A DNA stretch of 64,000 bases from assembly GCA_008921705.1 (NCBI GenBank), contig VFFE01007125.1, positions 601,976 to 665,975 on the forward strand, read 5' to 3'. Shown piece after piece: positions 1-12,500 of this stretch (position 1 is the first letter of the stretch; each line of letters begins with the position of its first letter). Source of the stretch: Burhinus oedicnemus. Taxonomy: Eukaryota > Chordata > Aves > Charadriiformes > Burhinidae. Made by a program: the position numbers and the translations under genes. The notes beneath the pieces were generated by a model. That model made no database searches. It was not told the DNA's origin and saw only the letters and a program-made list of their open reading frames with translations.

Positions 1-57
1 GAGGAGAGGAGAGGAGAGGAGAGGAGAGGAGAGGAGAGGAGAGGAGAGGAGAGGAGA
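1..57. repeat. (GAGGA)n microsatellite at window edge
   Basis: A perfect pentanucleotide array, about 11.4 copies of GAGGA, starts at the first base and ends at 57 where the sequence changes to ACGTC. It is cut by the window edge, so its full length is unknown. One strand is pure purine. Confidence 0.97.
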
Positions 58-2327
58 CGTCACCAACAATCTGGAAAATAACTGGTCATAAGAGTTTGGC
101 AAAATGAGTTTGTAACACCAGTTCAAGGGATGGTTCCTCTGTCTTTTTGCTTAAGTTGTTAATTTGTGCTTGGGGTAACCATAGACTAGCTTGATTTCTG
201 GCTGGCCCTATCTACAAGTACAAGCCAAGCTGATACTCCTTGTAGTATCCATGCTTTGTTGGCATGTAGAGTAAGGCTACTGCTGCAGTGGCAGAGGACA
301 ACAAGGGAACAGCAAAACAGCTGTGAGTCCTCAGAAGCAGCTTGGTTGCTGCTGCCGTGGATAGAGCAACTGCAGAATGTGGGCATGACTCTCCAGGGAC
401 CTCTGCAGGCGTAGGAAGGCTGAGATGCTTGGGCTCTCCTGCCAGCTCTGTCCAACCTCCATTTTCAAACTCTCCTTTCCTATGTCAGGAGCTGCCTGGT
501 CCCCTCTCCTCATCCCAGCACGTCAAACCTCAGCGTTGCCTGAGCTGTTGAGAAACTAAACCACACCTGCTGGACCAGGCAAACACATCCAGCTCCTAGG
601 CAGAGGACATCACTCAGGGGATCCGTCAGGTGCCAAGCAGTCATCCATCCCAGAGCCCCAAACCTCACATCAGCAACAAAGCACACAGCTTCTCCCCTCC
701 CTTTAATAATCTGCACGGAATATTTCCATCCGTTCCTCTTAGCTTCTTTTCCCACAGCATTTTCCCAAGTGCGTGCAGTTCTCCGAGTCTCACTAGTCTT
801 TGTGAGTGATGCCAAAGGGTCTGAGCCCTGTGACACTATCCCAGGGTGCAGGCTTATTATTTCTCACTCCCCTACTCCCTTCTTGCCATTCATTTGAGGA
901 CTGAGGAGTGGCTGTAGGTAGAAAGCGGCCTTTAGGTTGTTTTTACAGACATTATTACACTGTCAAGGCGAGGTGTAAGGCAAGGCTGTTGAAGAAAGAG
1001 ATTTGACAAGTGCATTTATTTTAACAAGCAACACAATTCAGCCCATTTAAAAACAAGGCAGGTTTGTAAATGCTTCTGGGAATTGGCGCTGCAAATACTG
1101 GTGTCCATAGGCTCTCTAAAGTATAATTAAGGCAGGAGTTGATTGACTGAAGAAAAATAGAAGGTCAGCAATGAAGGCAATTATAGAAAAAAGCAGGTCC
1201 TTTGCATTAGTGTTCTGTTTTGTGTTCAAGCTTGGAAACTTCCTCAAGGAGAGATCCTATGGCTTAACCACTCTGAAATCAATAGTAAAATCCCTCATTG
1301 GCTTTAGCACAACCAAGATCTAAGCCCCAGAATAAAACCAATGCCAGGGAAGGCTCTGATGACACTGTTTTTCAAAGGTTTCCCTTCGATGACTCTCCTC
1401 TAGATCACAGTGACAGTCCGTAAATTGGAACAGCCCTAAGATGGTCTGAACTGGGATAATCCAAATCTGATACTTGCATGAGAGTCATCCTGTCTAAGCC
1501 TCGCTCACATCAAATCCCCAGTTCAAGCTCCTCCAGATGAGCTTGAATTGCATGTCCTTGTACTACGCTTCATCTTCTCTGACTCTTCAGGATGCCACCC
1601 ACAGCACTTGGTAAGCATGTTCACAAAAATGGACATAGACCACAGTTGCCCTCACAGAGAAGCCGTCTTTTCACAAATGACATGACTCATCTCTGCAACC
1701 CCAGAACGTGGCCATTCCTTTAGCACATAACCTCTTGTGCCAACTTCTCACCCATCATTTGACCCATGTTATGTTCTCAACTCAGAGAACACAGTAGCTG
1801 GGCCTACGCACCATGTACAGAATAGTTCTTCCAGCTTAGACAAAGCTCCCAGAGAAAGCTTTTCCTTTAGAGATCTGGCAGGCACACACCCGACCCCAGC
1901 TGCAGCCTGTAGCTGGCTTGCCTCAAAACTTCCCTGAAAAAATAAATAAGAGGTTCTCTCCAAGTTCATTAAAAGAAAAGTACCCCGAATGTGTTTATTG
2001 ACAATGGCTTTTTTCCCTTCCAGGTCAGGTTGGAAGGAACTTCTGCCTCTGGAACCTCACCAGCATCTGAGACACAACATTAGAAACACAGCTGGGCAAC
2101 TCCAAATATCATCTCTTGGAGCTCTCTCTTTCATTTTCTTTTTTCTTCCCCCTCTTTCCCCTCTGAAAAGCACTACACAGACCATATTGTCTTCCCCACT
2201 TTGGTGCAGTCACGTTAAATGAAAAGCATGCAGTTACGCATTTGGAGAAGGGAGAGAATCACAGCAGTTGCCAGTGGTCTTGTGTATTGAACTGCATCGT
2301 AAATACTTCTCGAAACACTGGAAAGGA
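58..2327. other. Unique non-coding sequence, no gene seen
   Basis: No recognisable gene or transposon. Open frames reach at most about 108 codons and show no family similarity. The stretch near 1020-1220 is AT-leaning and free of simple repeats, as conserved non-coding elements often are, but conservation cannot be judged from one sequence. A strong hairpin lies at 1519-1550 (listed separately). Confidence 0.6.
1519..1550. repeat. Inverted repeat, 12-bp stem with 8-base loop
   Basis: The arms 1519-1530 and 1539-1550 are complementary over 12 positions, with TTCAAGCTC paired to GAGCTTGAA, one G-T wobble and two further pairs outside it. The loop is CTCCAGAT. It is too short for a typical pre-miRNA and no poly-T run follows, so no function is claimed. 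Confidence 0.75.
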
Positions 2328-2440
2328 AATCATTACCAGCACCCTTAATTTATAGATGGTGGAACAGAGGCCCAGGGATGCAAAACGAGTCACTAAAGAT
2401 CATTGAGCAGGTTCACAGCAGAGACAGACTTCTCCTGAGA
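2328..2440 (-). repeat. MIR-type SINE, old copy
   Basis: On the plus strand the order of motifs is that of an inverted MIR: an ATTACC..TTTATAGATG segment, then GGAACAGAGGCCCAGGGATG, a counterpart of the AGTGACTTGCCCAAGGTCAC core in diverged form (GAGTCACTAAAGATCATTGAG), and CAGCAGAGACAGACTT. This matches the amniote MIR core region in order and spacing with heavy divergence, as expected of a copy older than birds. No target-site duplication is visible. Confidence 0.6.
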
Positions 2441-3269
2441 GCTATGCAACAATCACAAGATCTCACATTAGTTGTTTTGCAGAGTTTATAGAAATTATCT
2501 GTTTTGAACCTGGGAAAAAAGTACCCTTTTAAATCCTGCTGTGACCTCAGATCTTTCTTCCCACCATTTCTTTCCTAGTTTCTACCACAGTGTCCTGTAG
2601 ATCTTCATAAGGAGGGGACTTGCAGAAGCACCTCTACCATCCTTCACCAAAAAGAGCTTCTGGGAAAAGCTTCAGGGATCCTCTGGTCTGCAAGACACGA
2701 CGAATGCCGTGTGATGTTGCTGGCAGATTTCAGAAGCAGATGCACACATGCTGACAGGAATTTCTGTTTTCCATTTCAATTAAGGGGCAGAGGAAAAAAA
2801 TAACCACAAGGAACTGTTAAACCAAATTGCTAACAACCTTCAGCCCATCCGAGTTACTGACAACTTCCACGAACCGTTTGCAAGAAGGATTTCTGGTAGA
2901 AAAATAAAGCTTTAGGGCCAGGTCTGGCAAAATCTCAGTCCCCTCTGAGAGGTGCTAAATGTCCTCAGATCCCCGTGGAGACACTTGCTAAAGTTGTGAG
3001 GTTATTACGGGATAAATGAGGGCACAGTCTGGGCAACTTGCCTAACTGGGGAAAAAAATAACACTTTCGACATTGTGTGTGGCTCTGACCAGAAAAGCTG
3101 ACCCCCAAAATCCAGCTCCAAAGCCAGGATGGCTGGTTACAGTCCCGATGAATGCAGCCCTGAAGAATGAGTTTTAGCTCCTATGGCCAATGGCCCTACT
3201 GTTTTTTAGGTCTTTAAATCCACCACTGTAACACCACTAATACCCTCAGAGCTCCTTCTCACCTTCTTC
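2441..3269. other. Unique non-coding sequence
   Basis: No gene, RNA gene or transposon was recognised. It contains ordinary mixed-composition DNA with a few short A-runs (for example near 2792 and 3050). Open frames are short. Confidence 0.6.
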
Positions 3270-3708
3270 AGGGCTATGAAGGTGATGAGGGGACTGGAGC
3301 ATCTTTCTTATGAGGAAAGGCTGAGGGACTTGGGTCTGTTTAGTCTGGAGAAGAGAAGGCTGAGGGGAGGGATCTCATCAATGCTTACAAATGCTTAAAG
3401 GGAGGGTGCCGGGAGGATGGCACCAGTCCTTTTGCAGTGGTGCCCAGTGATAGGACAAGAGGTAATGGGTACAAACTTGAACGTAGGAAGTTCCATCTAA
3501 ACACAAGGAGGAACTTCTTTCCTTTAAGGGTGGCAGAGCACTGGCACAGGCTGCCCAGAGAGGTGGTGGAGTCTCTGGCTCTGGAGACATTCCAAGCCCG
3601 CCTAGACGCCGTCCTGTGCAACCTGCTGTAGGTGACTCTGCTTTGGCAGAGGGAGTGGACTAGATGATCTCCAGAGGTTCCTTCCAACCCCTGTGATTCT
3701 GTGATTCT
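3270..3708 (+). mobile_element. CR1 LINE, 5'-truncated, plus strand
   Basis: About 440 bases of the 3' end of a CR1 non-LTR retrotransposon. The upstream part encodes a diverged [20 protein letters not shown] segment of the reverse-transcriptase C-terminal region. A frame change near 3366-3375 breaks the reading, and translation resumes at about 3437 with SDRTRGNGYKLERRKF, then [12 protein letters not shown], ending at a stop near 3629-3631. The 3' UTR carries the CR1 signature GACTAGATGATCTCCAGAGG and ends in two TGTGATTCT units. CR1 copies are normally truncated at the 5' end because reverse transcription starts from the 3' tail and stops early, and that is the state here. The frame break shows it is not active. 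Confidence 0.95.
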
Positions 3709-4457
3709 CACATGGTGAGCAGTTGCATTTCATGTGGCTGCTTGAACCCAACAATGTCCACAAACTGAGAGCTACTCAGAGGGCCGGTTGCAATTGAAGT
3801 AATACGGCACTCAAAATAGTCAAGGATGCCTTTCTCAATCATATGGTCCATTTCTTTCAACACAAAACAGTGTGCATAAACCAAAACCTGGCCAACTGCT
3901 AGAAGGAGGGATGACTGGTGCAAGCACCCAGTCTCAAGAGAAAAACAGTGCTGGAATCATGAATTCATCTCTCCAAGGAGGATGTCTACCAGTGGCCTCT
4001 ATGGCCTCATAGTACGTAATTCCTACAATAGAGCAGAAATTTGAAGATCCCTCCAATAACCCTGTACTCCCTGAAATGGGGGTTTAAAGCTTCTGCTCCA
4101 ACAGGGATTTGGTTACATCATGAAACATTACCTAATTGCTAGGTGTTGTAATGACAATGAGGATTTGACCCCCAGGGAGCACACACTGGAGCAAGTGCTG
4201 GAAAAGCACGGGATGTAAACGAACTCTTCCTCCCTGGTATGTGTGTTCAAGGGCAACAGCTCTGCTACTTGAGAGGGGGAGGAATTTCATAAGTGAGGCA
4301 GATGTTGCCTGGTGAGTCTTTTGCTGTGATACTGTGATGCCTGGAACACACACAGGACACACGTTCAGATGTCTTCTACATCTGAAAGATTTACGAAAGA
4401 TGTAAGGACAATTTAAGGTGAAATTAGGACAACACCTAAGAACCGTCTGCACTGCGG

Positions 4458-4502
4458 ACACACACGTGCACACACACACACACATGCCCACACAAACACA
4501 CC
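4458..4502. repeat. Imperfect (CA)n microsatellite
   Basis: An interrupted CA/TG dinucleotide tract with single-base breaks (CGTG, ATGCC, AAAC). The longest pure stretch is about 16 bases. A low-polymorphism microsatellite is likely given the interruptions. Confidence 0.9.
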
Positions 4503-6385
4503 TCAGGCAACTCTGGTAGCTCTGCAGAGTTACCAGGTAAAGAGATAAACCCTACTCCACCTTGTTCTCCTTGAAGATGCAGGCCTCAAGAAGAGAAAAC
4601 CTTTGCCTGCCATCCTCTGCTTCCCTATTCCTGATTTCTGGCTGTTGAAACACCAGATCCTTTGTCCTGGAAGGACAGAGAGACAAGTCAGACCACTAAC
4701 CTTTATCTTCCAGTAGTCAGGCTTGTGATTTTAACAGTTCATATTACACAAGTGAACCCAGAAAACTTCTTGAACAAAGCATAACAGCTGGACACATCTG
4801 GCCCATGCCACACACCAGTGTAGGCATAACCTTAGGGAATCTTGAAATCATAAGTGTAGCACCTGTCCTGCATAAAGATTCTTGTTTTTTCCAGGAATTA
4901 GGCTTCTTCCTGTGTATTTGCCTGACAGTGGTGTCTGCAGTCCTCTCCAGAGCAGGGTTTAAACATCAACTCCATTAGGCAAGACAGACACTTCAGTCAC
5001 CATCACTAGCATGTAAAGATGACCTCACCAGGAGAATTTTAACATACACTGGATGATGTGAGTGAGTCTTCGTTCATATTTGTTAAAGTCAGGTCTAAAA
5101 AATAACCTATTCTTTTTCCTTCAGAAGTAGCCACCACCACCACCAGCTATGGACCCAAAACCGAGTGACATTTCAGGGCCAAACGGAGATTTAAACTGCA
5201 TGTCTTGGAAATTACTAGGTTCTTCAAGACCCTAAACAGCCCGAGCAGAAGTGAGCTGCTGCCTTGTGATAGATTTTGTGTGCATGATTGTTCTCTTCTG
5301 GGACATCTCAGAACAGCTCATCCTTATTTAATGCCTGAGAGCATCAGCAGATTCCTCTTCATCGATGGAACCAGACTTGCTTTGCTGTCACAAGCAAGTC
5401 CCCTTTGCCATGAGCTAAATTATCATTCCAGCATTCACCCTCATTTGCTGCTTAAAACCTTTCAGGGAAGGACTTTTTGCATTCTTATCATCCTAATCCC
5501 TCATGTTTATTTTTATTTAGGACATTCTGTATCCAGCTTGGCTGACAGATGTTACCCAGAGGAAAAGGAAAAGCCCACAGGAGCATCAAGACTCTGCTTC
5601 ACATATTCCCTGGGACAAGAGTCTTTTCTGTATTTTCATTTTTCTCTTGTCAGGGTATGACACTTACTCTGTAGCGTTAAGAAGGGCCTGGTATTGGCAA
5701 CGATGAGGTTGTGTTGTGAAGCATCTTGAGAGACCATCCCACTGAACAGTGGACACGGGTTCCACTTTCACCTGTAGCAAACAAATACAAAATAAAAAAT
5801 AGTTCCCTTCCATGGTACCTCCTGCTGCTGAACACCCTCCTCCGGTCCCATTTGGGCAGCAGTGCTATACGAGCTCCAAGGGCAACCCCAAGGGAGTCCT
5901 AAGCCTAAATTCTTTCAATGCCTTGCTTATATTTAGCCTTGCAACATTACCTTACCTCTTTTTAGGCTGTTTCCATGACAACCAGCACAGCAATAAAAAT
6001 CAAGTGTTGGCTGCGGGATAAGGGGATGAGGGTAGGGGAGGACGTTTCATGCCAAATGAGGAATACAGGCTCTCCAGTTACTCCAACTCCACCCACGGTG
6101 GTATCTCAAGGAGGATGGTTCTTTCTACCTCGATACAGAGCTGCCACCAAGTGTAGGAGAGTGCCAGGAAAGCCTGGTGTCTTGTAACTGGTTTTAAGAC
6201 TTCTGTAGGATTTTCACCGTCGGTGGGAAAGGCTTATTTCGCGCTGTAGCAGAGCCCATGGGAGGAGGAGGGTGAATTACCCACAAGTAAAAACACATTG
6301 CACCCTTCGGGCCTTTCTTTTTAACAGCGTCTCCCCTGGGCGTCCCAGAAAGAGGGGCCAGGCACAAGTGAGGTTGTGTGCAACT

Positions 6386-6411
6386 GGGAAGGGAAGGGAG
6401 GTGGGGGAGGG
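6386..6411 (+). other. G-quadruplex-forming motif
   Basis: Five G-runs of three or more (6386-6388, 6391-6393, 6396-6398, 6403-6407, 6409-6411) are separated by loops of 2, 2, 4 and 1 bases, which meets the usual four-run, short-loop rule. There is no adjacent gene to give it a context. Confidence 0.7.
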
Positions 6412-7970
6412 AAGGCTGCCCACAGCTAGACACTGGGAAATTTAGGGTCTGTGTATGAGCTTCTGGTTTTGAGAGTTTTACGGAAAGCCTGTCAGCTTCT
6501 GGAGGGCTACAAAGCAGATCTTTGCAGAGAAAGACTTCATGTGATCATGAAACCACAGGCATTAGCGTGGTGAGATGAAGTAAAACGGTTGGTGAGCCTC
6601 GAAAGCTGGAGAAAAGGTTTTTGCAGACGAGGAGGATGTCAGGTGCTAAAAATTGTTTATTACGGTTTCTCTTCTTGCTTTTCGGAGGGCAAGATTTGCA
6701 ACTGATGGGACACAGCCTCCAATGGTTTAGTTTGAAGTTCAAAACGGCAAGCATGTCTCCCATAACAGCAGTGACCCATTGACCTCCTCTAAAAAAGATC
6801 ACAAGTCCTGTTTTTAATTCATCTTTTATAATGAAATGAACTGCTTCTCGTATTTCCAGATGCTTAGCATGAATCCCCAACATCTTCCCAGACAATTGCT
6901 TTCTTGTACTGCAATTTCACCTTTAATAACATTCTCTTCAACACCAATACTTGCTTTTACACACACAATCTTCCAACATCATTTCTTACATTTATGACAA
7001 GTATGAGACGACCTGTATTTTGCTGCTTTTTAAAGAAAAAAATTTAATTGAAAATATGGGAAAATAAGAACTGCAAAATCCTCTGAAGAGTTCAATCCCT
7101 GGCTCCAAGGCCAAATTGCAGTTTTCAGCATTTCTACATCCCTTATCGGGAAGGCAACACTTACATCTGGAGGCTTCCGCGATATCTCTGAGTGTGAACC
7201 ACTATCTCGTCATTTTGAAACAGCAGGAGACATTTCAGAAGATGGCATAGTTTGGTACAACTCCACAGAAGTTAGTTTACAGGAAATTACTCCAGCAGAA
7301 AGTCAGGACCATTATATTCAAAGCAAACAATAAAGTTTATATTGAGCCAAGAGCAAAGATTGGTGCTCATGGTAAAAGGAGAGCACACAATGAGGACCAC
7401 CAGTGTGATGTTGAGCTAGGCTTCAGAAGTAAAGGTGTGAGTCCCTTCAAAATGAACTCATGTATTCGCTTATATATCGGTAATCTGCACCCAATATGGA
7501 TGTGGACTTCGCACCACATGACAGCTGCTGGCTTACAGCAGCAAACGTCCACCAAAATTTCTGTAATCTGCTGCTCGTATTTGCACAAGCCAGAGTGGGA
7601 AGTATCTTATTTGAGGTTCTGTCTACCTCAGTTTAAGTGGAAAGTATTGGAAAGGCATTTTAGCTCAGTCTTGAAATGGACTTTCATTCATACAACTCCA
7701 TGTGTGTACATACATTTGGCTGCAAAAATATACATATGCATGTAGAGAAAACAAAGGAAGTGAAGACTATGAGAAAAGTCTCTCATTTGCAAAAATAGGA
7801 AGTCAATATAACTACATTATATGAAAGGCACCAGCTCCTTATCAGCTTGGACCCTTAAGAAGCTGAATATGACAAAATAACACTTTTTATTGGATAATTA
7901 AAAAAAAATATGCTAAAAAACGCCTAATGCCTGGGTGAGGATGTGGACATAGACATACAGTTGTACTTAC

Positions 7971-8069
7971 ATACAAGAAGTAGTCAGTGGAGATATGAAC
8001 ATTAACATTATATGTGACCCCGTTTGGCATAAAACTGGCACAGTCAGCCACAACATCCATGTAGGTCTT
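7971..8069 (-). other. Weak candidate coding exon, product not recognised
   Basis: On the minus strand, 33 codons reading KTYMDVVADC through STDYFLY run without a stop and end exactly at TAT|GTAAGT, which agrees with the 5' splice consensus. The proposed upstream border (CTGGAG|AAG, preceded by TTTCTGTCTTACCC) is a mediocre acceptor. The frame is open well beyond both borders (about 151 codons, 7887-8342), which weakens the case because the exon edges are not enforced by stops. I do not recognise the peptide as a member of any family. Chance, or a remnant of an old non-coding repeat, is at least as likely. Confidence 0.15.
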
Positions 8070-9437
8070 CTCCAGGGTAAGACAGAAACTACTGAACCTC
8101 ATGTTCCTGAGACCTACCTGACAGGCAGCTCTCCCTTCAATCCCACTTCGTTTTTTTTCCTGGTTTAACACAAAACCTCCACCATCACAGCCCCAAACAC
8201 TTGCTCTTAAAATCATTGAGTTTTCCTCTGAGGGGAGCAAAACATGACAAGTTAAATGAATTAGGTAATGCTTTACCCCATATAATTTATGGCGCCGTGG
8301 GGAGTGGAAGCACACACAAGTCTTCAGCTCATACTCAGCCACTCCTTGTGGACTAGAACTATTAAACTAGAGGAGCTTGGAGATGAGATGAGGGAGGGGA
8401 GGAGCCTCCCCCTTCATTTCTTGATCTTGGAGGGGCTAGCCTAAGAAAATGCTTATCAAACACCTGGAGCAGCACCTAATTAACCAGGGTGAGATTTCAG
8501 TTTGGCAGGATTAAATGCTGACAAGCACCCAGGGCGCTGTGGGTCTGGTTTGCTCACTACTGGGAGCAGGGGCAGTGCGTTACGTTGCGCAGCCCTGTGG
8601 GAACATAAATTTGGGGGAGGTTTGAAACAACAAGTACCTTGCTGCACGGATTTGTTGACTGCCATTCCTCTTGTGGAGAGCTGGAATTAAAATTGATGGG
8701 GCAGGGTAGCGTGCTAGAAGTTTGGCTGGTCTAACTGGATGTAGCTCCGCTCAAGTTCATCGTGATTTATGCTGGCATGAGGGATGGCTCAAAGAATCCG
8801 CAGAAAAGCATTGCAATGAATTAAAAATTTAGACTAGGGAAAAGGTGATTTAAATAGAAACCTTAATCGTGTTGAAGTCTTGGTGAGCAAGCGCTTCTTC
8901 TGAGAGAAGTCCAAATTCTTTTCCGTAAGGCAGGATGGCCACACTGGTTGATGCCAGTGGAAGAGCTGGTTTCCTCACTTTTTGTGGCCCTTTGAGGAAA
9001 TGGGAAGATAAGACAACACGTCTTAACTGAATAAGGAAATAAAAACTTGTAAGTGAAAGCATCTATGCATAGTTAAAATAATGCACGGTAGCTGTCTTGT
9101 CTTGCTTGTCATTGTGTGGGTAAACCTGAGAGCAAACCCACGGTGGAAGTATATTAGCACAGCTCTGCTGATACAGCTGAACAACGCTGGTTGATACTTG
9201 TAAAGTGCTGTGCTGCCTGCCAGGGGACAGAGAATCAGCTGTTAACACAGCTGGAGGAGTCCTTACAAGGTTAAAGGCAGAAATGTTTCCAATGATACTT
9301 TTCCTGACTGTCCAGCTTGCTTCTAAGTATGCTGACAAAAAGACACTACCTCCTCCTCTCAAGGTATTCAGTTCCAGACCTTTCTTACCCTTACTGTTGT
9401 GTGGGTGGTGTACAGGCATTTTATGACTTATTACGAC

Positions 9438-9438
<1 letters not shown>
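8070..9438. other. Unique non-coding sequence
   Basis: No gene or transposon recognised. There is a short GC-rich inverted repeat at 8396-8411 (GGGGAGG, 2-base spacer, CCTCCCC). The remaining sequence is of mixed composition and the open frames are short and anonymous. Confidence 0.55.
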
Positions 9439-9468
<30 letters not shown>

Positions 9469-9471
9469 AAG

Positions 9472-9501
<30 letters not shown>
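9439..9501. repeat. (AAG)21 trinucleotide microsatellite
   Basis: Twenty-one uninterrupted AAG units (63 bases), pure purine on the plus strand and (CTT)n on the minus strand. One frame reads as a run of arginines (AGA codons), which is an artefact of the repeat. The flanks are AT-rich (TATTGATATTATATGATATG downstream). Perfect arrays of this length are usually length-polymorphic. Confidence 0.98.
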
Positions 9502-9503
<2 letters not shown>

Positions 9504-12500
9504 CTAGCAGTAGTATTGATATTATATGATATGATTTATTTATCATCATCATTCTCCTTATCATTTCTAAGCCCACTTACACTGGCTGAATTTGATGTTC
9601 AGGACTTCACGTCTGATCTACCTCTGATCAGCTGATTATTTTCTTCTTCTGTGCAAAAAGCTTTTGCTTATTTCCTCAGGCTGTCTAGATGAAAAGCCCT
9701 CTCTGTTTTGGTCTGATCTCATCTTTTTTGCTTAAATTCTGATATTTCCAGTAATTCCTCCCCAGACTTTCTCCAATTGGCCCTGAGTTTACCCAAATGT
9801 GGTTCTTACAAATGGTTCTTAGGCTTTGTTGCGATATTGGCTAAATGTTGGTAGACGTTAATAAACAATCAGCTCAGGTGGAGACACACAGAGCAGGATT
9901 CGGCTACCTAAAGTCATACCTTAAAGTAGCTTTCTTCTATTTACTGCTCCAAAAAGTGTTGGTTCTCCCTTACATCTTCTATCCTATCTGCCGCTCCCGC
10001 ATCTGAGATAACTTAGAGGCACCTCAGATGATACAAAATGAGTGTATGCGTGCAGACGGATGTCATGAGTCTTATCTTCAGCATTGAAAACTTTACCAAA
10101 GGCAATGAATATTGAAATAATATTAAAAGAAGTGAGCTCATCTGCAGGATGCTGGGACTCACACAAAGCCTCGTTTCTGATGATATCGTAATTTTTGCAC
10201 TTCCCTGCTCCAGCGCACTCTGCCGTTTGAGTGGGATCACGAAATTTTCTGCATCGTTGTGAAATTGTCCATCGCAGTTAACCTGTCGTCCAGGGTCTGT
10301 TGGGGGACTTCATTTTTTCACAAAACTAGTTTAGCTTCAAATCACAGCGACATGTAAATTGAAGTAATGAGGGGAAGAGCTAACTGATTTTCTTCAGTTC
10401 CTGCAGAACAGAGGGTTTTCATTAGGGTAAAACATGATTCCACCAAAATTTCCTTCTCAAACACTTTTGTCACAGTCTGAATGGATCTTTTAAAGTGTTT
10501 GTACCCGTTGCCAGATCACCCAGTGCAACAGTATTTGCGACCTCTTTTATCCAAGTTAAACACTGGTGAGCATATTGCAAAGCCAATATTTATTTAGTAT
10601 CTAATCAGGCTTGTTAAATTATCCAGGCCCTGCCAAGATCAGCAATATAATTTGAGCTCCACACTCACCCACCACCACCATTCACCTGGTGCTGGGTAGG
10701 AGCTGAACACGTTGATAGACTGCCATGCTCATAAGGATTCGGAGGTGATCATTTATCACAGCGTATGAGTAGGAGTTGTGTTTTCTATTTTCCATGCACC
10801 ATTAGGCCTGGGGTGTTTGCACTTCATGGATCTCGCTCTGAGTAAATACATTTGGAAAGTTGATTTCAACTGAGCTGAGACAGTTTCAGCCCAGACTTCA
10901 AGCCAATGCATGACCAACCTATGTAATCCCAAAGGGGACATCACAAATAGTTTTGGAGGTGTTGTGACTCATGTTCCAAAAGCCACATGCTATCAGCCTT
11001 TTATTAACACTAAATATATTATGTAGGAAAGGGAAGGACACTCCTTTGATGTGCAGTCCATACTGGGTTCAAACCAAGGCTATTTAGGAAAGCTAAAATG
11101 GGAGAAGAAGCAGTACAAAAAACTACAGGAGAATTGACCAAAAGGAGGCGACAGGTTGGTCAATAAAATATTCACCGAAGTCACCAGAGATTCAGTTTCA
11201 AGTAATTAATCTGAATTAGGCAGAAGAAGAACCTGAGTAGGGATGACTTACACAGAAAATGACTGAGATCCCTGACAGGCAAGAAATGTCTCTTCTTGGG
11301 GGAAATCTCTTACTTCTATTGTGCTCAGAAATTCATCTGGAAAAAACTTCCACGAAGAAAGCTTCACCAGCACCTTTACATTCCTAAGAAAATATTCCAT
11401 TTCAACACACCCACCCTTTCCAGGCAAAAAAAGTGAAGCCAAAATATTCCTAAACAGTATTACCATGCTTCTCAAACAGCCAAGGGCTGGATTCATCTGT
11501 CCAATGTAGACATGTCAAAGTTTATTGGGAAACTTCTATGAACAGAAGGTTTTAGCAGGTTAGAAAACACATATCCAGCATGCTGTAAGTAGGGTGGATC
11601 CTATTCTGGAAGGAGGAAAAAATGGTGAGGTAGGTTATTTCTCAAAGTCTCATCCTGACATTTTTTATTACGATTCTATTCTGATGTTATGTATTGTTCA
11701 GTGCTTTCAAACGCAGCAGCGCTCTGATGTGGTACCCGTTACCCAAGAAAAATCTCAGTTCAGAAAAGATCCAAAATTGAGTGAACACATCTAAGTGAGT
11801 TAAAATTTTGGGGGTTTAAGGAACTTAAGTTACATTTGGATTCTCAGTCCTGAGCTCTGTCTGTGCTCGGAAGGGTGGTGGTGCTTAGAGAAAATCCCTC
11901 AGAATCTATTGGAGTTATGAATGAACCCTGAAGTTCTCTTAATGGGATGATCTCTAGGTGTGAATCCATATAGCTTCCCACTCATGTGGGAAAATCCAGA
12001 GGAAATTCAGATTTACCGAAATAGACATTATACAGAAATAGATCAAGGCAACTCCTGCCTACAAGATCTTTCTGTCTTTAAATACCAACGAAAGGAAGAA
12101 AATCAAAGTGCCTTACCTTTATGTGACACAGCGCTGTTGGACTAGAGCTCAGGTCTCTGCTCACAACAGGCACCACCATGCCTACACAGCACTTGTGTCA
12201 ATCCGGCCATCACCACGATCTATAGTGTCTTGAATTCCCACAGTCCCCAGGCTCCTCTGTCTCCGCTTTGTTTCCCCGTAGGATCCCCGTGGTCTGAGAG
12301 GCGGCAGACAGCCCAGGCATCTCCCAAAAGCTGACCTGGGCTGCACCCTCCCTGCTGATTCATAAACTGGAATGGCAGGCATTCCTAGGTGCCTCCTCAA
12401 CAGCCCTCTCACACAGGCTTAGGATCAGCTGCAGGAGCCTTTATTTTCTTGTGGTCAACCACTCTGCCCTGAAAAGTCTCTGGAGGAAGCATTATATTTC

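Larger units (their letters stand above)
3709..7970. other. Unique non-coding sequence with a few simple repeats
   Basis: Mostly single-copy sequence. It contains the (CA)n tract at 4458-4502, a (CCA)n run near 5131-5146, the G-quadruplex motif at 6386-6411 and unremarkable AT-rich DNA near 7020-7070. The longest frame, about 151 codons at 5205-5660 on the plus strand, starts from a non-ATG codon, has no recognisable domain and is probably a chance frame. No gene is called. Confidence 0.55.

Noticed and set aside
5205..5660. 151-codon plus-strand frame
   Set aside because: Non-ATG start, no domain, low-complexity hydrophobic stretches and no splice-like borders. Frames this long are expected by chance in 64 kb of six-frame translation.
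9317..9529. Frame with a long run of arginine residues
   Set aside because: It is simply the translation of the (AAG)21 microsatellite in one frame, with no coding context.
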